A stretch of DNA of 64,000 nt from Gymnogyps californianus (GCF_018139145.2 NC_059480.1:17732428-17796427), one strand, 5' to 3'; counted from the first letter of the stretch, positions 37,190-50,915 are shown. Made by a program: numbers and translations. The notes: generated by a model from the sequence alone, not told the origin.

Positions 37190-37960
37190 AACACGCAGAG
37201 CCGGCGGAAGGAGGTTCCCCTCCGCCGCTGCGGCGGCCTAAGGGCGCCAAAGCCGCCCCACCTCCCCAGGCAGAGCCCACCCTCGCACCCCCAGGCGCAA
37301 GCCCTTCGGCTAGGCTCTGCAGGCACCGCGCACAGACCGCCCCTCACCGCAGGGGAGGCGCGGGCAGCCATGAAAACGGTCGCCCGGAGCCGGGAGCACG
37401 GGCGGCGCGGAGGCCTCAAAGCGCGGCGGGAAGCGTGCGGCGCAGCCGCCGCGGGGGGAGTAGGCGGTCCTGCCGCGCGGATTGGCTGCGGGCCGCGGGG
37501 GCGGGGCGCGGGGAGGGGAGGGAGAAGCGCGCTGCGGTTGCCGTTGCGGCAGTTGGCCGCGGCGCGAGGAGCGGAGGGGCGGCGGGTGAGTTAGCGGGGA
37601 GCGCGAGCCGGCCGTGGGACGGGACGGGACGGGACGGGACGGGACGGGACGGGACGGTGGCCGCCCGCCCGCCCTCAGGCGCAGGCGGTGTGGCCGACAC
37701 GTGGGGGCGGGGCGGGCGGCGCCGGCGGCGCTGTTATTGCTGGAGCGGCAGCAGCAGCAGCCGCGGTTGGCGGCGGCGGGGCGGGCGGGCGGGCGCGCAC
37801 GTACGCACGTGGCCGCGGCGGAGGCCGCCATAACTGCCTGACCTTGAAGGTGGGTAGGGCCCCGGTGCGGGGCCGCCCCCGTGGCTCGGACGCGGCTGCA
37901 GGCCCGGGCGGAGGGGAGACGTGCCCTTAGCGGGCGGCGTATCGCCCGGCCCGCTTATCT
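37190..37960 (+). promoter_or_regulatory. TFRC: TFRC CpG-island promoter and non-coding exon 1
   Basis: About 770 bp of dense CpG sequence. Exon 1 is non-coding and ends at 37849 with donor GAAG|GTGGGT; its 5' end is not fixed by sequence but probably lies within 37.70-37.82 kb. GC boxes (GGGGCGGGGC) occur at about 37498-37508 and 37705-37715. Two perfect CACGTG E-boxes lie at 37698-37703 and 37806-37811; the second lies in GCACGTACGCACGTGG and doubles as an ACGTG hypoxia-response core. MYC and HIF-1 both activate mammalian TFRC through such sites; use here is inferred. No convincing TATA box. Confidence 0.75.
37616..37657 (+). repeat. (GGGAC)8 microsatellite in TFRC promoter
   Basis: Eight uninterrupted GGGAC units plus a trailing GG lie inside the CpG island, about 40-80 bp upstream of the proximal GC box and E-box. 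The array is likely length-polymorphic and could change promoter spacing. Confidence 0.9.
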
Positions 37961-38419
37961 GGCGGCCCGCAGCCGGGCCCTGCCCGCGATACCGGGGCAG
38001 CCCAGCCCCTCGCGGGAGGCTACTTCTATGCTGGTTTTATTTTTTTTTTTTTCTCCTCTTTACCTTATTTTTGAGGGATTGGGGATTGTCGGCCGCCTGC
38101 CGGGGTGCTTGGCGGGAGGAGGGAAGGTCCGTTCCCCGTGAGGCGCCCGGAGCGCGGGCTTTTCCCCCCGGGCTGGCGGAGGGGGTTTGGGCCCTGAGGG
38201 GTTCGGGGTAACTGCAGCGGGATGGTGGGCTCGGGGGGGCCCTGCGCTCCCCGGCAGCTGGGGAGCATCCCGGGGAGCATCCCTGCCAGGTGCGATGCCC
38301 ACGGGCCCCTTGCACTTCCCTGACTCTTATGTAGTGGCAGAGGAACAGCCTGACTTGACTTGTTGTGTTCTGAGCTTCTAGGGCTTTGGTCAAGTTGGTG
38401 GGCACTCCTTCAGAAGGCA

Positions 38420-41400
38420 ATGGACCATGCCAGAGCAGCAATCTCTAACTTGGTAAGACACAGTCCCCCTGTGCCATTTGTCTCTTGGTGGGCTGACGAT
38501 ACTGCAGAAGAAAGGTTCAACAATGTCCGTGTCAGTATCAGAGAAGATGACGAATCCAAAGCAGTGTTAGGTGCTACTGTGTGGGTTGCGAGCCAAATGT
38601 CACTGCAGCTAGCTGGCCATGATAAGGTGGTGGCTTAAGTGGTTCAGTGCTGGTGGGGTTATCGTTAACTGCTACGATGTCTTGGGTCTCTCAGGAAGCT
38701 GATAAGGGGGGAGGGCAAGCCTTGAACAATGTTCCAGGAGGAAGTGCTGCTGAGGAAGCTGATTAAATGCATATCAAGACAATCAACATGTGTTCTATTA
38801 TGTTACTTTGGGGGTGGGAATTCAACCACAAGTCCAGCCTTTGAATGCGACCTGTGCTTTGAAACAAATGTGCAGGAGGAGGTAGCTCTGAGCTTGCTCA
38901 GCCAAGCCCGCCAGTCCTAGAGAGCTTGGACTGTGAAATGATCCTAGGTTAGGACTGCGAATGTGATGGTTTGGTCTCTGAACAAGTATGGAGGTTATGT
39001 GGGGTTGAGGCATGTCCTCTGCAAAGCATGAGGGAAGCCAAGCTATCAAGCAGCTGAGCAGGGAGACTGCTAGAATAGACTGCGGTGTTGCCCTTTCTTG
39101 AAATGTGAGCAGCCAGCCACTTCATTGCGGGTAGCGTGGGCCAGAATGGAACTGCAGGTCTGAAATGACATTGGTTTAGTTTTGACCAACCAAGCTGATG
39201 TCTGGTCTCTTCACCTCCAACTGCTGATTTGTAGTTTGAGAGTGAGCCGAGAACTGTGGATGAGCTGCTGAGATTTTAACAGGGCTTGGGTGCTTGCCAC
39301 CAGCTGCTTCTCCAGTACAGTGGAGAGGGGCTGCAGGACTGTTGCTCCCAAAACTATTCTGGCCTTTTAGCCAGTCTCCTGCCTGTCCCCAGCACAACTG
39401 TGGCTGCAGGCAAGTTCAGCGGCTCTGATGGAAGCTGAGTGGTTCTGCTCAGTGCCTGGCTGTGCCTGGAATTGAGTTTAACTCTGTTAATCTGAGCGAC
39501 TGCCTTGTGCACAGGCTGCTGTTCTGTGGGTGGTTGGACTGTGTGTTGCAGCTGTTTAGAAAAGTGGGCTCCAGACTAGAAGCTGTCCTGCTTGGGCACT
39601 GATAAACAGCCGTTGAACAGTTCCAGTCGCTGGTGGATGTGGGAGGTGTATCTTCAACTTTCATGTTAGCTGAGGCAGCAGGATTCCCATGGGTCGTCTC
39701 TCTTCAGCCTAGCTGCTTTATAATACTCATCAATAGTGTAATATAAGAGTAGCCTGGGGTAGTTTAATACAAGGTTATCTAGGTACTGGATGAGAGTATT
39801 TACGTCAAAGTGGATGTGGCTCAAAGGCACAACCATGGAGGGGTTGCCTTCCCTTTCCTCTGTCCTGATCAATAGTTCCCTCCAAGCTAGACTCTGACCA
39901 GTGTGGCTCTGAACTTGTGTAGGGCAAACAGATGCTAAATAGACTCGGGAGACCCTGAGTGGGTCCGAGTCTAACTGTCTGTTCAAAGCAGCCAACCTGA
40001 CTTATAGACAGCCAAATGCTCAGGCTGCACTGGAGCAGTTTCAGATGAACAAGCTGTATTTGAGTTGGAGCATAGGTGCAGCTGGCTGCAAGGACTGTAG
40101 GCTGGTGTAGCAAACTTCCGTCACATGACTGTCTTTCAACACAGTTTGGTGGCGAGCCGATGTCGTACACACGCTTCAGTGTTGCCCGGCAAACGGATGG
40201 AGACAACAGCCATGTGGAGATGAAGCTGTCTGCTGATGATGAGGAAGGAGGTGAAATTGGGAGACCAGAGCACCTGCATGGCAGCATGCCTCCTCCATGG
40301 AGGAGTGGCAAGAACCGCTGCTTCCTAGTCATCACAGCTGTCCTCCTCCTTTTGATTGGTAAGGAAGGGTGGGATGCAACTGCATGAAGTGGACTCTGGT
40401 ATTGAGTATATCTGAGGCTGTTAACATTTGAATCTGTATTGTTTCAGGAGATAATTAAAGAGCCTGGATCCAGGCTGCAGCCTCTCGCACTAACTCTAAG
40501 TATGTCTAGCTCAGACTTATGGTACAGAATTGGTACAAAAAAGTGTGAACTTTGACAGTGGAACTGTGACTTAGCTAAAGGGCAAACTGGTCCATGTGGC
40601 AAGTGTACTGGTTTTCCCTCGATTAACTCTTAACACTTCTCTAGAGATGTGGGTCAACATAATCAGTAAAGCCTCTGGTGCTTGTCTCTGATGGGTTTTA
40701 AGACTGCCACTGACCTAAAGTAAGCATTCTCCTTCCTGAGTGGTGCTGGAGGGACTTTGCCGAGTACAAGATCAGATTTACAGTGTACCTTAAAATATGC
40801 CAGCTCAGGCACAATATCAGGCTGCATATTCCTGTCTGTCCTTAGGTATGCCAGTTTGTCAAAAATGGTGTGAGACCAGAGATGCATCTTAACCCTGAAG
40901 CTGCTTTGAATGCACTTGTATGGTGTGGGGCTGGTTTAGTCATCTTTCTGCAGCACAAAGAAGTACCTGTTCTGTCCATAGGGTTTCTGATTGGCTACTT
41001 GAGTTATCGTGGACGAATGCAAAAGGCTAGCAGGTGTCTGGATGGAAGTGGCAACTGTGAGATGAATCCTACCACATCTTACTTAGTGGATGATGATGAA
41101 ACTGAGGAAGAAGAGATTCCTGGACCACCTGTCCTCTACTGGCCTGAGCTCAGAACCCTGTTGTCAGATAAGCTGTCAGCCAGACATCTTGAGGACAACT
41201 TGAGGTAACAGTTCCAGAAAGCTTAGCTACAGCTATGAGAGCAGAACTCAAGCTCCTTTGAGAACAAGGGCCTCTTAAAGATGTTGTGGGGTGGCATGTG
41301 GTTAAACATGGGCTTAAAGGGTGCATCCAACTTGGGTTTGCAGGCTGGAGCACTGCAGTGCAACCTGGTGCTGTAGCCTAAGCTATACATCTGTTACCTG

Positions 41401-44400
41401 CAGGCAAAGAGCAAATAAGCACTCTTTTGAAGCTGGCCAGAGTGAAGATGAGAGCATTGCCAGCTACATTCATGAGCAGTTTGCCAGCTTCCACTTGGAT
41501 GAAGTGTGGAACGATGAGCACTACATTAAGCTGCAGGTCAAAGGGAGGTACGTTAATGAAGAGATGCAGATCTCTTCCTTACAGCGTGGATATCTGTAGT
41601 CTTGAGCAAACACGTGATTTCTGCTGAAAGCAGTGCTAAAATTGCAAGCCAGTTACCCCTCTCCAAAGAATGCCTCAATCTAGCCAAGCAATAGCTGCTC
41701 CTGTCTCTTCTCAGGCTTTCTAAATCCAGAGGGTCTGGTAGCAGCCCTCTGGATTTTTCCTGGGACAGCTGTTTCCTCAAAGCATGCTTAGGAAGTGGAG
41801 AGAAAACAACTTGAGTTAAAAACTCAGCTGAAGGGCAGATTCCCTGTGTCTAAAGCTGCTAGCGTGGGCGACTCTGTCTTGTCATCCAGACAGGTGTTGC
41901 AGACCTGGCAGTCGCTCCTGTAGTAGCTCAGGAGGGTATCGACAGGCATTGGGTTGGCTGACAGCTCATACCCTCATGTCTTACCTGCCCGTTTGTGTCG
42001 GGGTGGGGGGGAATGAATTTGCTTAACTCCTCTAAGGAGGGGACTAAGACTTGGAAGCAGAGATTCTTTCTGCTACTTGTCTTAGAAATTAGCCTTTGTT
42101 AATGTCTCTGAACAACCCCAGAGGTTCTTGCACAGAAGTACTGGGATGAGTCTGCCTGTTTCAGGCTCTGCATTGCCTTGATCAGAATTACTAGGGCACA
42201 GACTGAAAGATGGGAGCTAGTTAAATACGGAGTTTATGTATGAAAGAGCATAACACTGTCTCTTTACGTTTAACAGTAGCAACAACAAAGTGTCTATTCT
42301 GGAAAATGGTAAAGAAGAGGAACTGGAGAGTCCCAGTGCATATGTGGCATACAGCAAGAGTGGCTCAGTTGTTGTAAGTGACTCCAAGAAGATCCTGGAA
42401 ATGTGCTTGCACACTTACCAGGTGGCAATGTCCAAAATATGTCCCTTCAAGATATGGAGTGTATAAAGCCCTCCCCACTTAGAGAGCTGAGGGGGGTGGT
42501 GGGGAGAGTGGGGTGAGGAGTGGGCCCACATAGTTTTATTACTTCAGCAAGATGCAGAAGTGACTGTTTAAACTTCTCTGTCAAGGTTCCTGTCTGGATC
42601 CCAGCAGAAGTGCTACTCCAACAGGCATGTTGCATGTGATCAGAGTTTACATTGCTGAGCTTGAACTCTCTACTGTTAATGGGAGTCACTGTTACGGTGA
42701 CTCTGTAGGCTGTTTCAGGTATCTTACTGACATGGGACTGCTGCATTTATAACCAGTGTTTTTGTTCCAGGGCAAACCAGTCCATGTGAACTATGGACTG
42801 AAAGCTGATTTTCAGAAGATACAGAAGCAGGGTGTTTCACTGGATGAAACCATAGTCATCTTCAGAGCTGGAAAGATAACCCTTGCTGAGAAGGTAAGCA
42901 GTCTGTGCCCCAAAGCCTGGCCAAACTTGGCAGCAGGAAGCTATGCTTCCTCCTCTTTGAGGTACAGAGGTGTGTCTTCGTTCAGGTCTATAGAACTTGT
43001 GTATGTAGGCTTGTCCCTGCCGGTCTGGTCTTGCTTGTTTGCACTAAGCCTCCATGTGCAGGTCTGGACACCAAGACTGAACAGAGCTGGTTACCGTTCA
43101 TGGTGGTATTCTTCTTGGCCTCTGGCAGTCTTGCTGGGACCGCCAAGCATCTGGAGTGATGGAGCTGGGAGGCAGCCTGGGGGCTAGAGGGTGCAGAGCT
43201 GGCTGGTATTGCTAGATGCAGCAGTAGGGCTGCTAGAAGCAGAACAGCGTTGCCTCCAGAACACCTCTTGCTGCTGCAGCCAGATACTTTCAAAGCTTGG
43301 CTGCAGTGTCTCACTTGGGCCCTTGCTGACTGTTCACTTGGAGCAAGTGAAGGTGCTGGCACTGCATACCCAGTCAGCTGCCTTGCACGTTGCTGTAATA
43401 TTCCCTCCGTAGCGAGTAGAACCGAATAGCCAAGCAGCCTAAAGCATCCAAGTCCTTCTGTACGCAAGCCTGTTCTAGCTCTGACCCAGAGCTGCCCCTC
43501 AGATCGGTGCTCCTGGGGAGGCTGGGGTGCATAGGACTCTTTCCAGTCAGACTCTGCCTGTCTGCATGCATCAGACACAGGCAGAGCTGAAAAGTGCTTC
43601 CGCAAGGCGTGCTCACTGGTTCTCCAATCCCCTTCCCACTTTTCAAACTGGTGTCTAGCCTTGCAAGAGTGTTTGTACTGGTGGCATGTTGGAGGCAGCT
43701 GGGTTGTAGGTGTATTAAACAGGGACCTGACTAGGCCACTCTGCCTCCATTTTCCATGTGAAGGTGAGCCTCCAGTGGCTGCTTATCTTGTCTTGGGAAA
43801 ACATGGAGCATAACCAAAATTAAATAACATCTTTCTTCTAAGCTGCTCTGAGGAGCAAGTATGAGCTGAGGCAATCATAGGGTGAGACACTAACTGTGGA
43901 GTGTCCTAACTGTTCAGAAGGGTGTTAGACATGCTCTGCCTGGAGTAGGACTGAGCTGCTAGTATTCAGCTTCCTTGTGTATCTGTTGCTGTCAGGTAGC
44001 TGTTAAAATCTGTTGTGGAGTTGGGCATTGAGGAGCACAACCCTTCACACCATTACTCTGTGTACTTCCCTTAACTCCCCTTGCTTGCAGTGCAAATGTG
44101 CAGTTAATGTTCCTCTTTGCTTCAGGTTGCAAATGCCAAAGAGGCAGGAGCAGTTGGTGCCCTGATGTACCTGGACCCCTCCGAGTACAAGAATACAGAT
44201 GCACTTGTCCCCTTTGGACATGTGAGTATGCAACTGGCTCCCCTGTTTGTTGTTCTCGAGAACATTTCTCACTGTGTACTGCAGACTGCAGCAGTCCTTC
44301 TGCAGGCCTCTGGCTCAGCAGTGCTTCATGCCCTTGTGTAGATGAAAACTGTTGGTCTCCTCTGAGACTTGAGGACTCCTCTTGCTTTTCACAGGCCCAC

Positions 44401-47400
44401 CTTGGAACTGGAGACCCTTTCACCCCAGGCTTCCCTTCTTTTAACCACACCCAGTTCCCACCAGTGGAATCTTCTGGACTACCTCGCATTGCTGTTCAGA
44501 CTATCTCTAGCGAAGCAATATCCAGGCTGTTCAGGTAACTGTTTCTCCTGGCTTGCAGGCTAGGCTGCTGTGGCCCTTTTGCAGGGGTGAGCGTGGTGTT
44601 GAGGTATTGTGAGCCCAGGGAGCTCTCTACTGGTCTCTGCTGTGTATCGCAGGGAGCGCTTACTGGAACTGGCTGGAGAAATGTCACTTGTGTCCATGTC
44701 TCATGTCTTAAAGACGGAACTTAATCTAGTGTTGGATTCCTCTTGGCCTCTGCATCCTGCCTCTCATTGCATAATTAGTGGTACAGGACTGCAGGCTATT
44801 TCCTGAGCAGGCCCTGAACAAGGCTGCACCTGCAGCCTTGAGGTCAGAGCTGGATAATGAGTTCAAAGGATCTCTCTTTTTCCCTCAGGAGAATGGGTGC
44901 AGAAAAATGCCTTCTGGATTGGAAAAGCGCGTTCATGGGATGTCAGGGGATGCAGAGCAACATGACAGTGAAACTGAGCGTGAACAACATTATGGTGGAC
45001 AGGAAGATTCTGAACATCTTTGGTGCTGTCAAGGGATTTGAAGAACCAGGTAACAGCAACTGCCTTGTGGCTCAGTCTTGAGAGGAACCCTTCCTCTTCT
45101 GTGATCATCGGAATATGACAGCTGCTCCCAGGCAGAGACACCCACTTCCTCAGCAGAACCAAGACCCTTCCCTAAGGGTCAAGGAAAAAGCTGAACCACG
45201 CTGCCAGGGAAAGGCTGAATGAGAGCAAGCAGTGTGCCAGATTCAGGGGTCAGACTCTGTACTATGTTCCTAATACAGAAGCTCAAAGCTACTCTTCTGA
45301 TAAATGGTGTTTGCAACCTGAAGCTTGCAGCTCAGATCTTGATGTCTCCTTTATAGATCGGTATGTTGTGATCGGAGCCCAGAGAGACTCCTGGGGCCCA
45401 GGAGCGGCCAAGGCTGGCGTTGGAACTGCCATATTGTTGGAACTTGCCCGTGTGATCTCAGACATGGTGAAAAATGGTAAATATTTGTGTACAAAAGCAT
45501 GGGGGTGGGAGGTGATGCAGGTTTAGCTCTGTGTGTGTTGACATTGGAGAGCCCAGTTACAAAATAATCCTTTGGGAAGGCGTAGGGAATCTGACAAAGC
45601 TTCTTGAGAAGCTATTGTCCAGCATAGACAACTTGCCTGCAGTGAGCACTTGCTTCCAAGGGACTGCCTGCTTGTATCTGGTATGGCTTGAATGCAAGAA
45701 TGTCCTTGGATAACACACAATGCAAACCTCAAACTTGAGCCGTCTGTTGGACAGCCAGGCCTGAAGGTGGGAAAACACTTAAGTGGCTGACCAGCTGAAG
45801 CGGCAGGGGCTGCATGGTGGCACTTTGTGTGAGTGCTCTTGTCTCCACGGTTAATTTAGGCTTCAGGCAGCTAAACAAAAAAGGGGGGAAATGCAGACAG
45901 CATGGTTTTCCTAGACAGTTCTGCAGCTTGAAGGGGCAGGGTACGATGTCTGTGCAGCCACTAGTGTGCATGTTTGCAGCAGCCAGAAAGCTTCAGCTCT
46001 GAGGAGCAGGCGATTCATCAACCCAGGCCCTCAGTGCTAATCTACATCTCCGTGGGGGAAGGGCAGACATCTCAGTCTCTCTCTCTTTACAGATGGCTAC
46101 AAACCAAGGCGCAGCATCATCTTCGCTAGCTGGAGTGCGGGAGAGTACGGAGCTGTGGGTGCTACTGAATGGCTGGAGGTACTGTTTCTTTGATACACTT
46201 CTGCATGATGACTGTGCAGTTGTGATTTCCTGTTCCTGTGGATTAAACATCCTGGTGTTGTACTGCTACTGCTTATCTTAAAATACTTGTTTTGTTCTAG
46301 GGGTACTCTGCCACGCTGCATGCCAAAGCCTTCACTTACATTAACTTGGATGCTGCAGTCCTAGGTAACCTGCTACTCTTAAGTTTCTTGAAACTGAGTG
46401 GGATCAGAATAGCTTGGGATCAGACATCCCTTAACCTCCAGCAATGGGGACTGTGCCTGAGGTTGATGCTGGGTGGAAGACTGGCAAGACTCCATTTATT
46501 CTCCTGTTGTCGTTGAAGCTGGGAGGTTGCTGCAGCTTGAGCCAGAAGAGGCAGCTCTGCTAGGTCCCAGTAGACTGTCCTGTGTCTGAAGATTCTTTGG
46601 CAACAAGATGTAGATCTGTTGTTGCTCAGTCAAAGGGCTGAGCAGCTCTAGCAGTAGTGGTTAATTGTGTTGGCATGTCAAACACCCTTTCTTTTTTGCA
46701 GGCTTCAACCACCTGAAGATTTCTGCTAGCCCATTGCTGTACACGTTGCTGGAGAGAACTATGAAGGCGGTGAGTTGAAGGGTCTTGGGCTAATTAAGGT
46801 GACTGTAGTTTTAAGGAGGAACTGAAAGCAGCCAGAGCTGTGCTGGGTCACTTTCCCTAGCTGGCATCTTCTGAGGAGAAAGCCCCACTTAGGAGAAAGG
46901 GCTGAGATACTCTGGAGGGCCCTGTCTGAAGTCAGCTGGGCTCCAGGAATTGCAGTTCACACATGCAGAAGCTAAAATCAGCAAATGCCACAGTTCAGTG
47001 GGAGGTGAATGCCTGTCCTGCATGAACTGTGCCTGTGTGGAGAAAGGTTAGGGGAGCAGACCTGACTCTGGCATCTGCACAGCAGTGCAAGCTCCAGGAT
47101 GGACCTGGAAGCCCAAGCAGAGGTCAGAACAAGTGCAGTGACTGTCATCTCTGTGCAGGTGAAGGACCCAACAAAGGATTCAGGAAGCCTGTATGACAGA
47201 GTTGGCTCTGACTGGGTAAAAACAGTGTAAGTATGGTCATCCTGCTCTTTGGGAAAGCAAATCTCCATAAAGGAACAAACTAAATGGCTTCTGCTCTTTG
47301 TGCTGGAGTGTCATACCGCTGTCCGGAGCAGGCTCTACCTGCCGCAATGCGATCAGGCAAGCGTGAACAGTAAAACACTAGCTGTGCTTAGTGCTGCCCC

Positions 47401-50025
47401 AAGCTGCCTGTAGGCAGCCCAGACACCTTTTTGTAGGGCAAGAACAGCCTTGTACAAAGACCAGTGGCCGGAAATGGACGAGCAGCCCTCGGCACTTGGC
47501 CGGGACTCCTTGCCAAAACCAGCCCTGTCTAGACAGGGTAGTCCAGTTGGCTCAGAGCTTCAACTCTAGGGCTTGTAGCTTTTTTTCCTGGGATGTCCAA
47601 ACCAGTTGGTAACTACTCAATACTTACCTTTTGCAGCGTTCCCCTTGATCTGGATAATGCAGCGTTCCCTTTCCTGGCCTACTCAGGAATCCCGGTGGTT
47701 TCCTTTGGTTTCTGCAATGTAAGTATTGTCTGCGTGCCTGGTGTACTCATTCCGTGGAAAGTGCTGTAAGGATATCTGCTGTCCAGGACGGCAGAGCACA
47801 AGGTGCTGTCCTAAGCTCATTGTCCATGCAAGAGCCTCTCTGGGGGAGGAGATGCAGCCTCTGGACCTGGTGGCTGTGGCAGTACTTGCTGTGAAGGCTC
47901 CTCCTGAGGCATGGTTGGCCTACAGTCTCAATTGCAGAGTCCTGAACACTCGTGTTTTGTTGGGAGAGGGGCACTTGCTTTGCTGGAGGCTCAGATGTCA
48001 ATGATTCGGAAGCTAAAAGCACTATAAAGATGTCAAGCTATTGCTGCTTCAGTGAAAGACTGTACTACAGCCTGCTGGTCAGCAAGCAAAGTGCATTGGG
48101 GAAGCAGTACCGTTGGCCAGAGCAAGTACTCACTCAGACTGTTCAGGTCTGCTGCTGCAGCTTGGGGCTGGCAAAAATGACATCAGCGAAGCAGCCTGCT
48201 CTATTACTGCAGGCCTGCAGCCTGGAGCCTTTCTGAAAACAGCTTCCTCTGCTTATGAATGCTTGGATTTTGTTAGTGTCAGACTTGTTCCATAAAAAAA
48301 CCTTGTGTTATCCTGCCAAGAAGGGTTGGAGGGTGCTGCCAGCACATACCAAACTGGGATTTGCCTACCTGCACCTCTGCAGTGAACTCTGAGGGGGGAA
48401 AAGGTCTATATGTCTTTGGGTCTAACAAACTAGCAGAGCATCCTGGTGATCGCTGGAAACTGTGAGGGACGAGATGCAGGAGCTCCATTCTCTTCCCCTG
48501 TGCTTTGAAGTTTTGCCACTCAAGTCTCGCTACTTAAGAACACAAGGAGATTGGATGTGGTGGAAGTAGCAAGCAAACTGTAGTGGGAGGTGAAAAATCC
48601 TAGCTGGAGAAGCACTCTTCCCTAACTTCAATGCCTTCTTTCTCGCAGAAAGATGAGGAATATCCCTACTTGGGCACTACTCAGGACACTGTGGAGAACC
48701 TGAAGATGACTGACAAGTTGTACGCTCTTATGCGTGCTGCTGCAGAAGTTGCTGGACAAATAGCTCTCAGACTGACCCATGACCATGAGCTGTTCCTGGA
48801 CTTTGAGAGATATGGTGAAGAATTGCTAGCGTTCCAGGAGGACTTTTTGCCCTATGATCGGGATGTGAGGGTAAGAAAGGCTCCAAGTGCACTCAATCCC
48901 TGTAGACTGTTATGGGGCCATGTGCTAATAAGGCTCTGCTGCCGTTGGGTAAAACAGGGTGGACATCTTCCTCCTTTGGGCACGAGAGTGTAGCAAGATG
49001 TGACCTGAATAGATGGTCCTTATAAGAGCAGTGCAGGCAGAGTAGCTGTGGCAGACAGATTTAGCTAATCTCAAGAGCTCACTACAGCCAGGAAATGGAT
49101 GTGGATGGTTTCTTGTCTGGTTATCACTTACAGCACAGTGCAGCTTTGCATCTCATTTGCACCTCTGCTGAAAGCCTACAAGAAACTGTGGGTGGGAGAG
49201 ATGTCACTGAGCTCAGTGACCTCAGAAGAGCCTGCCAGGAACTCGCTCTGCTACTTGGTTAAACTGGCAAAAAAAAACCCCAAGACTTTCTCTTGGTAAG
49301 AGAGCAGCAAAAGAAGAAAATCAGGTTTGCTAACAGCTCCTCCCTCACAGGCGCTGGGGCTGACCTTGAACTGGCTGTTTTTTGCCCGTGGTGACTTCCA
49401 GCGAGCTACAGATGCACTGAGAAGAGAGATCGCAAACAGCGACAGGGAAAACAGGGTTGTCCGCAGAGCCCTGAATGACAGGATCATGAAGGTGGGTATC
49501 TACAACTGGTTTTCCTTTCTTCACAAAGGAAGAGAGTGCTGGCTGGGATGGGCTCCTTCCTTAGGAGCCATGGGCACTGTGCAGACTGGTATCTCTTCCG
49601 CTTGCTTAGTGTCAACGTGACTGACTTCTGCGCTTGCTGTTGGGAGAGGGTCTGGCCCTCGCAGAGCCACTGTGGGAAAGGGCTGGGTGCGGATCAGAGG
49701 TTGGGAGTTCGTGATGGGGCAGATGAGGAAAGAAGAACTTGGGAGGTGAGAGTATAACCCTAAATTTGCACCCCTGCTCCAGGTGGAGTATGACTTCCTC
49801 TCCCCGTACCTCTCGCCAAAAGATACTCCCTTTCGCCACATCTTCTTTGGCAAAGGCTCCCACACCCTGCAGAGTCTGCTGGAGAACCTGCAGCTGCTGA
49901 GAACCAACAGGGACAGCGTGGATGTGAACATGCTGAAAGAGCAGCTGGCCCTGGCGACCTGGACCATTAAAGGGGCTGCCAATGCCTTAGTGGGTGATAT
50001 CTGGGATACAGACAACGAATTCTAG
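38420..50025 (+). CDS. TFRC: Transferrin receptor protein 1, 18 coding exons, complete
   Basis: Homodimeric type II membrane receptor that takes up iron-loaded transferrin by clathrin endocytosis. Coding exons: 38420-38452, 40145-40358, 40982-41204, 41404-41547, 42277-42373, 42771-42893, 44126-44221, 44395-44534, 44889-45049, 45357-45476, 46093-46178, 46301-46364, 46702-46769, 47159-47226, 47637-47718, 48649-48870, 49351-49491, 49783-50025. They join in phase to 2325 nt (774 aa; human 760). Landmarks: cytoplasmic internalisation signal YTRF (19-22); one membrane segment (about 70-90) starting at Cys70; stalk cysteines 101 and 108 for the intersubunit disulfides; PA/apical domain; M28-like fold with [12 protein letters not shown] and [10 protein letters not shown]; and a helical dimerisation domain with the transferrin-contact RGD at 660-662. 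A single juxtamembrane cysteine replaces the two palmitoylated ones of the human protein. The ATG chosen is the first in exon 2, whose acceptor ends at 38381. Confidence 0.98.
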
Positions 50026-50478
50026 ACACAGCAAACACCTGGTTAAGTAAGGTACAGGATTAGGGAAACCCACTCCCTAACATGGTGTTATCTTTCTGTA
50101 GATTTTCTGGCAACAAATCTTTTTTGACCAAAGTTGAGCATAAAATTTAAATCTCACCTTGACAAATTCACAGGAGGCAGTTTGAAAGCAGGTATTAAGA
50201 TTACGATGAAATCTCCTCTGACCAGGCTCCCATCTGACCACAGTCAAAACCGGTCACATACCGCTGCTTGTGGGGCTTGCTCTCCTGTGTTCTTGAGAAC
50301 TAACAGCTCAGGTGACTCCTGAACCGGTACCTTGAGTGGGGAGGTACCTCATCTATTTAGGATTTTAATTGTTGGCCCCCTAAACCTAGTGACAAAACAG
50401 GGAATGGATTCCTCTTAATGCTTGTAATGAGGATCCCTTCTCTGGCAGGGAGCTGCAGAGACCAACCTGTAGTTCAAA

Positions 50479-50484
50479 AATAAA
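50479..50484 (+). terminator. TFRC: Proximal AATAAA in TFRC 3' UTR (before all IREs)
   Basis: AATAAA lies 450 nt past the stop codon and 350 nt before IRE A. If used, the transcript would carry no IRE. The downstream sequence has only modest GU content, so it may be weak. Confidence 0.4.
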
Positions 50485-50833
50485 ACAACCTAGTAATAGC
50501 CGCAAGTGCTGGATTATCAGCAAGCTCTGAAGTGCCCGGCCTGCCTTTACTCAACAGCAGGGTCTCAGTGACATCTTGGAGGCTTGCTTCTGCTGAGGCA
50601 GGTCTCAATACCCAGGGAAAATGACCCAAAGATTATCTAATGCCCCCTTTATATCCTTAGCTGGCACCTCAGCGAGTCCTGCAGCATTGAGAAATGGCTC
50701 TAGACTGGCACTTCAGACCTTGCTGCTCTGGGGCTTTTTGTGAAATAGTCTCTTGCTGGCCAAACCCTGTTTGACTGATGCCATTTTGCAGGGTGGCTCT
50801 TGTTTGGCACTGAGATATTTATTTGTTTATTTA

Positions 50834-50860
50834 TTTATCAGTGACAGTGTTCACTATAAA
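50834..50860 (+). promoter_or_regulatory. TFRC: Iron-responsive element A
   Basis: Canonical IRE: lower stem TTTAT/ATAAA (50834-50838 with 50856-50860), bulged C at 50839, five-pair upper stem AGTGA/TCACT, and hexaloop CAGTGT at 50845-50850. All pairs are Watson-Crick. Confidence 0.95.
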
Positions 50861-50882
50861 TGGTGTGGTTTTTTTATAGAAG

Positions 50883-50915
50883 ATAATTATCGGAAGCAGT
50901 GCCTTCCATAATTAT
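50883..50915 (+). promoter_or_regulatory. TFRC: Iron-responsive element B
   Basis: Lower stem ATAATTAT on both sides (eight pairs), bulged C at 50891, upper stem GGAAG/CTTCC, hexaloop CAGTGC at 50897-50902. The longest perfect stem of the five. Confidence 0.96.
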
